From Flavobacteriales bacterium 33_180_T64 (GTDB lineage Bacteria > Bacteroidota > Bacteroidia > Flavobacteriales > Flavobacteriaceae): DNA of 62,496 nt. The notes under the pieces are model-generated. The model was not told the origin of the DNA. It ran no database searches and saw only the letters and a program-made list of their open reading frames with translations. Location: assembly GCA_002162685.1 (NCBI GenBank), contig MAAQ01000003.1, positions 1 to 62,496 on the forward strand, written 5' to 3'. Positions 42,785 to 51,727 of this stretch are shown one piece after another. Made by a program: the position numbers and the translations under genes. How positions within the stretch are numbered: the stretch's first letter is position 1; every line of letters starts with the position of its first letter.

Positions 42785-42814
42785 TTTGAATAATTAAATA
42801 AATCTTTACATTTG
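42785..42814 (+). promoter_or_regulatory. Promoter of the tRNA-tuf cluster
   Basis: TTTG at 42785-42788 (-33 element) and TACATTTG at 42807-42814 (-7 element) separated by 18 bases. This is the best two-part Bacteroidetes promoter in the window. The transcript would start about 45 bases before the first tRNA. Confidence 0.7.
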
Positions 42815-42865
42815 CAGTCCGTTAGAAATAGCGGGCTTTTTTTATAGCGAAAAAGTTATATAAAA

Positions 42866-42939
42866 GCCGATGTAGCTCAGCTGGCTAGAGCAGCTGATTT
42901 GTAATCAGCAGGTCGTGGGTTCGAGTCCCTCCATCGGCT
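42866..42939 (+). tRNA. tRNA-Thr (anticodon TGT)
   Basis: 74 bases with acceptor GCCGATG/CATCGGC, D-arm GCTCAGCTGGCTAGAGC, anticodon loop TTTGTAA, TTCGAGT in the T-loop. Discriminator T; CCA is not encoded. It is first in the tRNA cluster preceding tuf. Confidence 0.95.
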
Positions 42940-42991
42940 CTAAAAAGTCTAAAAACAATAAAAGTTGTTTTTAGCGTAGTTCTTTAAAATT

Positions 42992-43073
<82 letters not shown>

Positions 43074-43083
43074 CAATTTTAAA

Positions 43084-43103
43084 ATATTCGACATGTCGAA
43101 TAT
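43084..43103. other. Perfect 20-bp palindrome between two tRNA genes
   Basis: ATATTCGACATGTCGAATAT is fully self-complementary. It lies 10 bases after tRNA-Tyr and 40 before tRNA-Gly. As RNA it would form a stem without a proper loop at the centre; it could be an RNase cleavage signal or a protein-binding site. Confidence 0.6.
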
Positions 43104-43143
43104 AAATTATTGAAACCTTTAGCTGGTGAAACAGTTATAAAAT

Positions 43144-43216
43144 GCGAGAGTAGCTCAGTTGGTAGAGCGTCAGCCTTCCAAGCTGAATGTCGCCGGTTCG
43201 AACCCGGTCTCTCGCT
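43144..43216 (+). tRNA. tRNA-Gly (anticodon TCC)
   Basis: 73 bases with acceptor GCGAGAG/CTCTCGC, anticodon arm CAGCC-TTCCAAG-CTG, T-loop TTCGAAC. Discriminator T; no encoded CCA. Confidence 0.94.
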
Positions 43217-43285
43217 CAAATTAAATTAACTTTTAAGTTGATTTAATTTTAAGTAAACGTTTCTGTTTAGATGACAACCTTTAAA

Positions 43286-43357
43286 GCCGGTGTAGCTCAG
43301 GGGTAGAGCGTTTCCTTGGTAAGGAAGAGGTCACGAGTTCAAATCTCGTCATTGGCT
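43286..43357 (+). tRNA. tRNA-Thr (anticodon GGT)
   Basis: 72 bases with acceptor GCCGGTG/CATTGGC (one G-T pair), anticodon loop TTGGTAA, T-loop TTCAAAT. Discriminator T; no encoded CCA. It lies 60 bases upstream of tuf. Confidence 0.93.
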
Positions 43358-43417
43358 CTTTTCGAAATTAGAAATTAAATTGAATACTAATATAAATTAA
43401 GATTAAATAAATTAAAC

Positions 43418-44605
43418 ATGGCAAAGGCAACTTTCGATCGTTCAAAACCGCACCTTAACATAGGTACTATTGGACACGTAGATCACGGTAAAACAACTTT
43501 AACTGCTGCTATTACTAAAGTATTAGCTGATGCAGGTTTATCACAAGCATTATCATTTGATCAAATTGATAACGCTCCAGAAGAAAAAGAAAGAGGAATT
43601 ACAATTAATACATCTCACGTTGAGTATGCGACAGGAAATCGTCATTATGCTCACGTTGACTGTCCAGGTCACGCCGATTATGTAAAGAACATGGTTACTG
43701 GTGCTGCTCAAATGGATGGTGCTATTTTAGTTGTAGCTGCAACAGATGGTCCAATGCCACAAACTCGTGAGCATATCTTATTAGGACGTCAGGTAGGTAT
43801 TCCTAGAATGGTTGTATTCATGAATAAAGTGGATATGGTTGATGATGATGAGTTATTAGAATTAGTTGAGATGGAAATCAGAGATTTATTATCATTCTAT
43901 GAATATGATGGTGATAATGGTCCTGTAATTGCTGGTTCAGCTTTAGGTGCACTTAATGGTGAGAAAAAATGGGTAGATTCAGTATTGGAATTAATGGAAG
44001 CTGTTGATGCATGGATTGAAGAGCCAGTTCGTGATATGGATAAGCCTTTCTTAATGCCAATTGAAGATGTATTCTCAATTACTGGTCGTGGAACTGTTGC
44101 TACAGGTCGTATCGAAACAGGTGTTGCTAATACAGGTGATCCAGTTGAGATTATTGGTATGGGTGCTGAGAAATTAACATCTACGATTACTGGTATTGAA
44201 ATGTTCCGTCAAATCCTTGATAGAGGTGAAGCTGGAGATAATGCTGGTATCTTATTAAGAGGTATTGAGAAATCTCAAATCTCTAGAGGTATGGTTATTA
44301 CTAAGCCAGGATCTGTAACTCCTCACTCTAAGTTCAAAGCTGAGGTTTATATCCTTAAAAAAGAAGAAGGTGGACGTCACACTCCATTCCATAATAACTA
44401 TCGTCCACAGTTTTACGTTCGTACAACTGATGTGACTGGAAACATTGCGCTTCCTGACGGAGTTGAAATGGTAATGCCTGGAGATAACCTTACAATCACT
44501 GTTGATTTAATTCAAGCAATTGCAATGAACGTTGGTTTACGTTTCGCGATTCGTGAAGGTGGTAGAACAGTAGGTGCAGGTCAGGTAACTGAAATTTTAG
44601 ACTAA
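43418..44605 (+). CDS. tuf: Elongation factor Tu
   Basis: 395 residues, full length. G1 [12 protein letters not shown]2 region [13 protein letters not shown]3 DCPGHADY, G4 [10 protein letters not shown], then domains II and III ending in [11 protein letters not shown]. It delivers aminoacyl-tRNA to the ribosome and is co-transcribed with the four tRNAs upstream, as in E. coli tufB. Codons are the highly biased type of a strongly expressed gene. Confidence 0.99.
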   Translation: MAKATFDRSKPHLNIGTIGHVDHGKTTLTAAITKVLADAGLSQALSFDQIDNAPEEKERGITINTSHVEYATGNRHYAHVDCPGHADYVKNMVTGAAQMDGAILVVAATDGPMPQTREHILLGRQVGIPRMVVFMNKVDMVDDDELLELVEMEIRDLLSFYEYDGDNGPVIAGSALGALNGEKKWVDSVLELMEAVDAWIEEPVRDMDKPFLMPIEDVFSITGRGTVATGRIETGVANTGDPVEIIGMGAEKLTSTITGIEMFRQILDRGEAGDNAGILLRGIEKSQISRGMVITKPGSVTPHSKFKAEVYILKKEEGGRHTPFHNNYRPQFYVRTTDVTGNIALPDGVEMVMPGDNLTITVDLIQAIAMNVGLRFAIREGGRTVGAGQVTEILD

Positions 44606-44629
44606 ATATTTATTAAATAAATATTAATT

Positions 44630-44657
44630 AAGGTGTCTTGTTTTTGCAAGACGCCTT
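44630..44657 (+). terminator. Hairpin between tuf and tRNA-Trp
   Basis: Stem AAGGTGTCTTG/CAAGACGCCTT (11 bp with one T-G pair) and 6-base loop TTTTTG, not followed by a T run. It lies 24 bases after the tuf stop and 11 before tRNA-Trp. It is probably an attenuator or processing hairpin. Confidence 0.55.
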
Positions 44658-44668
44658 GATTTATATTT

Positions 44669-44741
44669 ACGGGTTTAGCTCAGTTGGTAGAGCACTGGTC
44701 TCCAAAACCAGGTGTCGGGAGTTCGAGTCTCTCAACCCGTG
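44669..44741 (+). tRNA. tRNA-Trp (anticodon CCA)
   Basis: 73 bases with acceptor ACGGGTT/AACCCGT, anticodon loop CTCCAAA, T-loop TTCGAGT. Discriminator G; no encoded CCA. It precedes secE by 16 bases, a classical bacterial arrangement. Confidence 0.95.
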
Positions 44742-44757
44742 CAAATACAAAAATCAA

Positions 44758-44949
44758 ATGGCAGGAATTGTTAATTATATAAAAGAATCTTTTGACGAGT
44801 TGAAAAATAATGTCTCTTGGCCAGCTTGGTCTGAGGCTCAAAGTTTAACTATTTTAGTAGCTGTGTTTTCAATTATATTTTCACTAGCTGTTTGGGGAGT
44901 TGATACCGTTTTTAGTAAAGTGATTAAGGCTTACTTTGATTTAATGTAA
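44758..44949 (+). CDS. secE: Preprotein translocase subunit SecE
   Basis: 63 residues: MAGIVNYIKESFDELKNNVS, then the conserved WPAWSEAQSLT amphipathic motif and one membrane helix (about 33-54). Single-helix SecE is the common form outside enterobacteria. The ATG at 44758 is used because any longer frame would run through the tRNA-Trp gene. It holds the SecYEG channel together. nusG follows after 18 bases. Confidence 0.95.
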   Translation: MAGIVNYIKESFDELKNNVSWPAWSEAQSLTILVAVFSIIFSLAVWGVDTVFSKVIKAYFDLM

Positions 44950-44967
44950 CTAAAAATAACTGAGAGA

Positions 44968-45525
44968 ATGTCTGAGACTAATGTAAATAAAAAATGGTAT
45001 GTTGTTAGAGCTGTAAGTGGTCAGGAAAACAAAATTAAAGCTTATATCGAGAATGAAATTTCAAGATTGGGTTTAGAAGATTTTGTTGATCAAGTATTAG
45101 TTCCTACAGAAAAAGTTATCCAGATTAGAAATGGAAAAAAAATAAATAAAGAACGTGTTTATTTTCCAGGATATATAATGATTCAGGCAAACTTAAGTGG
45201 AGAGATTCCTCATATTATCAAATCTATTACAAATGTAATAGGCTTTTTAGGGGAAACTAAAGGAGGAGATCCTGTTCCATTAAGACAATCTGAAGTCAAT
45301 AGAATGTTAGGGAAAGTTGATGAATTGGCTATAGATGCTGATGCTAATATTGCAATACCTTTTACTATTGGAGAGACAGTGAAAGTAATAGATGGCCCAT
45401 TCAATGGTTTTGATGGAACTGTCGAAAAGATAAATGAAGAAAAGCGTAAACTGGAAGTAATGGTTAAAATTTTCGGAAGAAAAACACCATTAGAGTTAAG
45501 TTATATGCAAGTAGAAAAAGTATAA
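44968..45525 (+). CDS. nusG: Transcription termination/antitermination factor NusG
   Basis: 185 residues: NGN domain (KKWYVVRAVSGQENKIKAYI, then RVYFPGYIMIQ) and C-terminal KOW domain (GETVKVIDGPFNGFDGTVEK). It binds RNA polymerase and couples it to ribosomes or Rho. rplK follows after 73 bases. Confidence 0.97.
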   Translation: MSETNVNKKWYVVRAVSGQENKIKAYIENEISRLGLEDFVDQVLVPTEKVIQIRNGKKINKERVYFPGYIMIQANLSGEIPHIIKSITNVIGFLGETKGGDPVPLRQSEVNRMLGKVDELAIDADANIAIPFTIGETVKVIDGPFNGFDGTVEKINEEKRKLEVMVKIFGRKTPLELSYMQVEKV

Positions 45526-45598
45526 TAATTGTTACATATATAGATAGTGTGTCTTTTTGCTTCCGCATTAAAAGATATACAAAACTAAAATTTTTAAA

Positions 45599-46039
45599 AT
45601 GGCAAAAGAATTAGGTAAAGTAGTTAAATTACAAGTTCGGGGAGGTGCAGCGAATCCGTCGCCACCGGTTGGACCCGCTTTAGGAGCTGCTGGAGTTAAT
45701 ATCATGGAATTTTGTAAGCAATTCAACGCAAGAACTCAGGACAAAGCTGGTAAAGTTCTTCCTGTTGTAATTTCAGTTTACAAAGACAAATCATTTGATT
45801 TCGTTATTAAAACTCCTCCAGCTGCGGTACAATTATTGGAAGCGGCCAAAGTAAAAAAAGGATCAGGTGAACCGAACAGAAAGAAAGTAGCAAAAGTAAC
45901 TTGGGATCAAGTGAAAGCTATCGCAGAAGACAAAATGCAAGATTTAAATGCATTTAATGTAGGTTCTGCAATGAAGATGATCGCAGGAACTGCAAGATCA
46001 ATGGGAATCACAGTTAAAGGTGGAGAAGCACCTAACTAA
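45599..46039 (+). CDS. rplK: 50S ribosomal protein L11
   Basis: 146 residues: [20 protein letters not shown] is the signature N-terminal Pro-rich segment, followed by [10 protein letters not shown] at the end. It forms the GTPase-associated centre with L10 and L7/L12. The gap of 12 bases before rplA shows coupling; L1 is the likely translational repressor of this pair by analogy. Confidence 0.98.
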   Translation: MAKELGKVVKLQVRGGAANPSPPVGPALGAAGVNIMEFCKQFNARTQDKAGKVLPVVISVYKDKSFDFVIKTPPAAVQLLEAAKVKKGSGEPNRKKVAKVTWDQVKAIAEDKMQDLNAFNVGSAMKMIAGTARSMGITVKGGEAPN

Positions 46040-46051
46040 AAATTTTTTGAA

Positions 46052-46738
46052 ATGGCAATTACAAGAAAACAAAAAGAAGCAAAAGCTAAAGTAGAGAAGA
46101 ATAAATTTTATTCTCTTGAAGAAGCTTCAGCATTATTAAAAGAAATTACGTACACAAAGTTTGATGCTTCTGTTGATTTAGCAATAAGACTTGGAGTTGA
46201 TCCACGTAAAGCAAATCAAATGGTAAGAGGAGTTGTTTCTCTTCCGCACGGAACAGGTAAAGACATGAAAGTTCTTGCATTAGTTACTCCAGATAAAGAA
46301 GAGGAAGCTAAAGCAGCAGGTGCAGATTACGTAGGATTAGATGAATACCTAGAAAAAATCAAAGGTGGTTGGACAGACGTTGACGTTATCGTTACTATGC
46401 CAGCTATCATGGGTAAATTAGGTCCATTAGGTAGAGTATTAGGTCCAAGAGGACTTATGCCAAACCCAAAGACAGGAACAGTTACTATGGATGTTGCTAA
46501 AGCAGTATCTGAAGTTAAAGCTGGTAAAATTGACTTTAAAGTAGATAAAACAGGAATCGTACATGCTCCAATTGGAAAAGCATCTTTTAGTGCTGATAAA
46601 TTAGTTGATAATGCATATGAATTGTTAACTACTTTAAACAAGTTAAAACCAACTGCATCTAAAGGTGTTTACATGAAGAGTATCTTTATGTCTAGCACAA
46701 TGAGTCCTAGTATTGCAATTGACCCTAAAATTAGTTAA
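46052..46738 (+). CDS. rplA: 50S ribosomal protein L1
   Basis: 228 residues: [54 protein letters not shown] (the L1 signature) and the C-terminal [13 protein letters not shown]. It builds the L1 stalk at the E site and in other bacteria represses its own operon. Confidence 0.98.
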   Translation: MAITRKQKEAKAKVEKNKFYSLEEASALLKEITYTKFDASVDLAIRLGVDPRKANQMVRGVVSLPHGTGKDMKVLALVTPDKEEEAKAAGADYVGLDEYLEKIKGGWTDVDVIVTMPAIMGKLGPLGRVLGPRGLMPNPKTGTVTMDVAKAVSEVKAGKIDFKVDKTGIVHAPIGKASFSADKLVDNAYELLTTLNKLKPTASKGVYMKSIFMSSTMSPSIAIDPKIS

Positions 46739-46758
46739 GTAGTTAAATCTTTAATATT

Positions 46759-47280
46759 ATGACAAGAGAAGAAAAATCACAAGTAATTGGAGAGTTAACT
46801 GCTCAGTTAGCAGATAATGCTAATATTTATTTAACAGATATTTCTGGATTAAATGCAGGTAGCACTTCAGATTTACGTCGTGCTTGTTACAAAGCAGACG
46901 TACAATTAAACGTAGTAAAAAATACATTATTAACTAAAGCTATGGAAGCTTCTGATAGAGATTTCGGAGAACTTCCTACAGTTATAAAGGGTAATACATC
47001 TGTGATGTATTCTGAAACTGGTAATGCTCCAGCTAAAGTAATTAAAGCTTTCCGTAAAAAATCTGAAAAGCCTTTGCTTAAAGGTGCTTTTATTGAAGAA
47101 GCTGTTTACCTTGGAGACGATCAATTAGATATGCTCGTTGAAATCAAGTCTAAAGAAGAATTGATTGGAGATATCATTGGATTGTTACAATCACCAGCTA
47201 AGAATGTTATTTCTGCACTTAAATCAAGTGGAGGAACCATAGCAGGTATTATCAAAACATTATCCGAAAAAGAAGGATAA
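46759..47280 (+). CDS. rplJ: 50S ribosomal protein L10
   Basis: 173 residues: MTREEKSQVIGELTAQLADN, then VVKNTLLTKAMEA, FIEEAVYLGDD and the C-terminal helix IAGIIKTLSEKEG that carries the L7/L12 dimers. The leader between rplA and rplJ is only 20 bases, so the long L10-binding leader of E. coli is absent. Confidence 0.97.
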   Translation: MTREEKSQVIGELTAQLADNANIYLTDISGLNAGSTSDLRRACYKADVQLNVVKNTLLTKAMEASDRDFGELPTVIKGNTSVMYSETGNAPAKVIKAFRKKSEKPLLKGAFIEEAVYLGDDQLDMLVEIKSKEELIGDIIGLLQSPAKNVISALKSSGGTIAGIIKTLSEKEG

Positions 47281-47339
47281 TCAAATAAGTACGCACTTAA
47301 ACAAATTATATTTTATTAAAATTATTAAAACGATAGAAA

Positions 47340-47714
47340 ATGGCAGATTTAAAAGATTTCGCAGAACAATTAGTTAATTTAACAGTAAAAGAAGTTAACG
47401 AATTAGCTACAATATTAAAAGACGAATACGGTATCGAACCAGCAGCAGCAGCAGTAGCAGTAGCAGTAGGTGGAGCAGCAGGTGGAGACGCAGCTGAAGA
47501 AAAAACTGAATTCGACGTAATCCTTAAAGCAGCAGGTGGTTCAAAATTAGCTGTTGTAAAATTAGTTAAAGAATTAACTGGTTTAGGATTAAAAGAAGCA
47601 AAAGGACTTGTTGATGATGCACCAAGTGCTATCAAAGAAGCGGTTACAAAAGATGAAGCTGAAGCTCTAAAATCTCAATTAGAAGAGGCAGGAGCAGAGG
47701 TTGAGCTTAAGTAA
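47340..47714 (+). CDS. rplL: 50S ribosomal protein L7/L12
   Basis: 124 residues: N-terminal dimerisation helices, an Ala/Gly-rich hinge ([15 protein letters not shown]) and the C-terminal factor-binding domain ([35 protein letters not shown]). It recruits elongation factors. A strong hairpin follows before rpoB. Confidence 0.98.
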   Translation: MADLKDFAEQLVNLTVKEVNELATILKDEYGIEPAAAAVAVAVGGAAGGDAAEEKTEFDVILKAAGGSKLAVVKLVKELTGLGLKEAKGLVDDAPSAIKEAVTKDEAEALKSQLEEAGAEVELK

Positions 47715-47736
47715 GCTTAACAAACCTACAAATTAT

Positions 47737-47774
47737 GGTTTAGGTCTTCCGAAATACTCGGAATGACCTAAACC
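47737..47774 (+). promoter_or_regulatory. Attenuator/processing hairpin between rplL and rpoB
   Basis: GGTTTAGGTCTTCCG pairs with CGGAA-T-GACCTAAACC: a 15-bp stem with one bulged T (47764) and a 7-base loop, followed by CTTTTGTG and not by a long T run. It sits 23 bases after rplL. In E. coli a partial attenuator and an RNase III site occupy the same gap and set the ratio of ribosomal proteins to RNA polymerase. Confidence 0.65.
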
Positions 47775-47838
47775 CTTTTGTGTATAATAAATGTACATAA
47801 AAAAATAAATTATTTTTTAATCAAAATCTCGTTCATCG

Positions 47839-50800
47839 ATGTTAGCAAATACAGCTGAAAGATTAAATTTCTCTTCCATAGTAAATAGAACTGAATACCC
47901 AGATTTCTTGGATATTCAAATTAAATCCTTTCAGGATTTTTTCCAGTTAGAGACAAAATCAGAAGAAAGAGGAAATGAAGGTCTATATAATACCTTCATG
48001 GAGAACTTTCCAATTACAGATACACGTAATCAATTTGTATTAGAATTTTTGGATTATTTTATTGATCCACCAAGGTATTCAATTGAAGAATGTATCGAAA
48101 GAGGACTAACCTATAGTGTGCCTTTAAAAGCACGTTTAAAACTTTATTGTACAGATCCCGAACATGAGGATTTTGAAACGATTGTACAAGATGTATATTT
48201 AGGGACAATCCCTTATATGACTCCTAGTGGAACATTCTGTATCAATGGAGCAGAACGTGTTGTAGTTTCCCAATTACATAGATCTCCAGGGGTATTCTTT
48301 AGTCAATCATTCCACGCTAATGGTACTAAGCTATATTCAGCAAGAGTAATTCCTTTTAAAGGATCTTGGATAGAATTTGCTACAGATATCAACCAAGTAA
48401 TGTATGCTTACATTGACAGAAAGAAAAAATTACCAGTAACAACTTTATTTAGAGCTATTGGTTTTGAACGTGATAAAGATATTTTAGAGATTTTTGACCT
48501 TGCAGAAGAAGTAAAAGTGTCTAAATCTGGACTTAAAAAAGTTATCGATCGTAAACTTGCTGCACGTGTACTAAATACATGGCATGAAGATTTCGTTGAT
48601 GAGGATACAGGTGAAGTTGTTTCTATTGAACGTAACGAAATTGTATTAGATCGTGATACAGTTATCGATAAAGAAAATATTGAGGAAATCCTTGAGGCTG
48701 GTGTGAAAACTATTCTTTTACATAAAGAAACATCTCAACAAGGGGATTATGCCATTATTCACAATACATTGCAAAAAGATCCAACAAATTCTGAAAAAGA
48801 AGCTGTTGAACATATCTACCGTCAATTACGTAATGCTGAGCCGCCAGATGAGGAAACAGCGCGTGGTATTATTGACAAATTATTCTTTTCAGATCAACGT
48901 TACTCTTTAGGTGAAGTAGGTCGTTATAGAATGAACAAAAAATTACAGTTAGATATTGGAATGGATAAGCAAGTGCTTACTAAAGAAGATATCATTACTA
49001 TTATAAAATATTTAATTGAGTTAATCAATTCTAAAGCAGAGATTGATGATATTGATCACTTATCTAATCGTCGTGTACGTACTGTAGGTGAACAATTGTC
49101 TTCTCAGTTTGGTGTTGGTTTAGCTCGTATGGCTCGTACAATTCGTGAACGTATGAACGTTCGTGATAATGAAGTGTTTACACCTATAGATTTAATTAAT
49201 GCGAAGACATTATCTTCAGTAATTAATTCTTTCTTCGGTACAAATCAGCTATCTCAGTTTATGGATCAAACCAATCCACTAGCAGAGATTACTCATAAGC
49301 GTCGTTTATCAGCTTTAGGACCTGGAGGTTTATCTAGAGAAAGAGCAGGTTTTGAGGTTCGTGATGTTCACTATACCCACTACGGAAGATTATGCCCAAT
49401 TGAAACTCCTGAGGGACCAAACATTGGATTAATTTCATCTTTATCTGTTTATGCTAAAGTGAATTCAATGGGATTCATTGAAACACCTTATAGAAAATCT
49501 GATAATGGCGTTGTAGATATTAAAAATGAACCAATATATTTAAGTGCTGAGGAAGAAGAAGACATGTTAATCGCTCAGGCGAATATTCGTGTTGATGATA
49601 ATGGAAAAATTCTTGAAGATAAAATTATTGCTCGTCAAGAAGGTGATTTCCCTGTAATTGATCCAACAAATGTGAACTATACAGATGTTGCACCAAATCA
49701 AATTGCTTCTATTTCTGCATCGTTGATTCCGTTCTTAGAACATGATGATGCCAACCGTGCATTAATGGGATCAAACATGATGCGTCAAGCTGTACCTTTA
49801 TTACGCCCTCAAGCACCTATCGTTGGAACAGGACTTGAACGTCAAGTTGCTTCCGATTCTAGAGTATTAATTAATGCTGAAGGAAATGGAACTGTTGAGT
49901 ACGTTGATGCTAATGAAGTTACAATAAAATACGAACGTTCTGAAGAAGCTGCTATGGTAAGCTTTGATAGCGATACGAAAACATATCCTTTAGTAAAGTT
50001 TAGAAAAACTAACCAAGGAACGTCTATTAACTTAAAACCAATTGTTGAAAAAGGAGATAAAGTTAAAAAAGGACAAGTACTTTGTCAAGGTTATGCTACT
50101 GAAAATGGAGAATTAGCATTAGGTCGTAACATGAAAGTGGCATTCATGCCATGGAAAGGTTATAACTTTGAGGATGCGATTGTAATTTCAGAAAAAGTAG
50201 TTCGTGACGATATATTTACATCTATTCATATTGATGAGTATTCATTAGAGGTTAGAGATACTAAATTAGGTAACGAAGAATTAACTAATGATATTCCTAA
50301 CGTTTCAGAAGAGGCTACAAAAGACCTTGATGAAAATGGTATGATTAGAATTGGTGCAGAGATTAAGCCAGGTGATATCCTTATTGGAAAAATTACACCA
50401 AAAGGAGAATCTGACCCAACACCAGAAGAAAAATTATTACGTGCCATCTTTGGTGATAAAGCAGGTGATGTAAAAGATGCATCTTTAAAAGCATCTCCTT
50501 CATTACATGGTGTAGTAATTGAGAAGAAATTATTCTCAAGAGCTATAAAGGATAAGCGCAAGAGAGCAAAAGATAAAGAAGATATTGAAACATTAGAAAA
50601 CATCTATTATAATAAATTTGATGATTTACAAGTTGTTTTAGTTGAAAAATTATTCGCTCTTGTAAATGGTAAAACAGCTCAAGGTATCTATAATGACTTA
50701 AGTGAAGAAATCATTCCTAAAGGAAAGAAATATACACTTAAGATGTTAAATTCAGTTGATGATTATACGCATTTAACTTCAGGAACATGGACTACTGATG

Positions 50801-51651
50801 ATCACTTAAACTCTTTAGTTGCAGATTTAATTCACAACTATAAGATTAAAGAAAATGATCTTCAAGGGTCTTTACGTCGTGAGAAGTTTACGATTTCTGT
50901 AGGTGATGAGTTACCAGCTGGTATTATCAAATTAGCTAAAGTTTATGTTGCTAAAAAACGTAAACTAAAAGTTGGTGATAAAATGGCAGGACGTCACGGT
51001 AACAAAGGTATTGTTGCACGTATCGTTCGTCAAGAAGATATGCCATTCTTAGAAGATGGAACTCCTGTTGATATCGTATTAAATCCGTTAGGTGTACCAT
51101 CACGTATGAACATCGGACAGATTTATGAAACAGTTCTTGGTTGGGCTGGACAAAAATTAGGTCGTACATATGCAACACCAATTTTTGATGGTGCAACTCT
51201 AGATCAAATTAATGCGTTTACAGATGAAGCAGGTGTACCAAGATTTGGTCATACATACTTATATGATGGTGGAACTGGAGATCGTTTTGATCAACCAGCA
51301 ACCGTGGGTGTGATTTATATGATTAAATTAGGTCACATGATTGACGATAAGATGCACGCACGTTCAATAGGTCCTTACTCATTAATTACACAACAACCAT
51401 TAGGTGGTAAAGCACAATTTGGTGGTCAACGTTTTGGTGAGATGGAAGTTTGGGCTCTCGAAGCCTATGGTGCTTCGGCAACCTTGCGTGAGATCTTAAC
51501 AGTAAAATCTGATGATGTTATTGGTAGAGCTAAAACTTACGAAGCTATCGTAAAAGGAGAGCCAATGCCAGAACCAGGACTACCTGAATCTTTCAACGTA
51601 CTTATGCACGAATTGAAAGGATTAGGATTAGATATTAGATTAGAAGAATAA
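47839..51651 (+). CDS. rpoB: RNA polymerase subunit beta
   Basis: 1270 residues, full length. The rifampicin region lies around 450-560 ([40 protein letters not shown]), followed by [14 protein letters not shown], and [17 protein letters not shown] near 1050. It forms half of the active-centre cleft with beta'. The residues at the usual rifampicin sites (Gln, Asp, His, Ser of this block) look wild type. Confidence 0.99.
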   Translation: MLANTAERLNFSSIVNRTEYPDFLDIQIKSFQDFFQLETKSEERGNEGLYNTFMENFPITDTRNQFVLEFLDYFIDPPRYSIEECIERGLTYSVPLKARLKLYCTDPEHEDFETIVQDVYLGTIPYMTPSGTFCINGAERVVVSQLHRSPGVFFSQSFHANGTKLYSARVIPFKGSWIEFATDINQVMYAYIDRKKKLPVTTLFRAIGFERDKDILEIFDLAEEVKVSKSGLKKVIDRKLAARVLNTWHEDFVDEDTGEVVSIERNEIVLDRDTVIDKENIEEILEAGVKTILLHKETSQQGDYAIIHNTLQKDPTNSEKEAVEHIYRQLRNAEPPDEETARGIIDKLFFSDQRYSLGEVGRYRMNKKLQLDIGMDKQVLTKEDIITIIKYLIELINSKAEIDDIDHLSNRRVRTVGEQLSSQFGVGLARMARTIRERMNVRDNEVFTPIDLINAKTLSSVINSFFGTNQLSQFMDQTNPLAEITHKRRLSALGPGGLSRERAGFEVRDVHYTHYGRLCPIETPEGPNIGLISSLSVYAKVNSMGFIETPYRKSDNGVVDIKNEPIYLSAEEEEDMLIAQANIRVDDNGKILEDKIIARQEGDFPVIDPTNVNYTDVAPNQIASISASLIPFLEHDDANRALMGSNMMRQAVPLLRPQAPIVGTGLERQVASDSRVLINAEGNGTVEYVDANEVTIKYERSEEAAMVSFDSDTKTYPLVKFRKTNQGTSINLKPIVEKGDKVKKGQVLCQGYATENGELALGRNMKVAFMPWKGYNFEDAIVISEKVVRDDIFTSIHIDEYSLEVRDTKLGNEELTNDIPNVSEEATKDLDENGMIRIGAEIKPGDILIGKITPKGESDPTPEEKLLRAIFGDKAGDVKDASLKASPSLHGVVIEKKLFSRAIKDKRKRAKDKEDIETLENIYYNKFDDLQVVLVEKLFALVNGKTAQGIYNDLSEEIIPKGKKYTLKMLNSVDDYTHLTSGTWTTDDHLNSLVADLIHNYKIKENDLQGSLRREKFTISVGDELPAGIIKLAKVYVAKKRKLKVGDKMAGRHGNKGIVARIVRQEDMPFLEDGTPVDIVLNPLGVPSRMNIGQIYETVLGWAGQKLGRTYATPIFDGATLDQINAFTDEAGVPRFGHTYLYDGGTGDRFDQPATVGVIYMIKLGHMIDDKMHARSIGPYSLITQQPLGGKAQFGGQRFGEMEVWALEAYGASATLREILTVKSDDVIGRAKTYEAIVKGEPMPEPGLPESFNVLMHELKGLGLDIRLEE

Positions 51652-51663
51652 AAAAATAGTAAG

Positions 51664-51716
51664 CAGTCATCAGTATGTAGTTATCACTATGTACTGAAGA
51701 CTGAAGACTGAAGACT
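51664..51716. repeat. Heptamer tandem repeat and hairpin between rpoB and rpoC
   Basis: ACTGAAG occurs three times in tandem plus ACT (51693-51716). It overlaps an imperfect hairpin in which CAGTC, CAGTA and TAG (51664-51680) pair with CTA, TACTG and GACTG (51687-51703), separated by symmetric 2-base internal loops. The spacer is otherwise only 76 bases. Confidence 0.6.
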
Positions 51717-51727
51717 ATAAAGTTATT

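Noticed and set aside
44638-44757. N-terminal extension of secE through the tRNA-Trp gene
   Set aside because: The frame runs across an intact tRNA gene; the ATG at 44758 gives the conserved SecE start.
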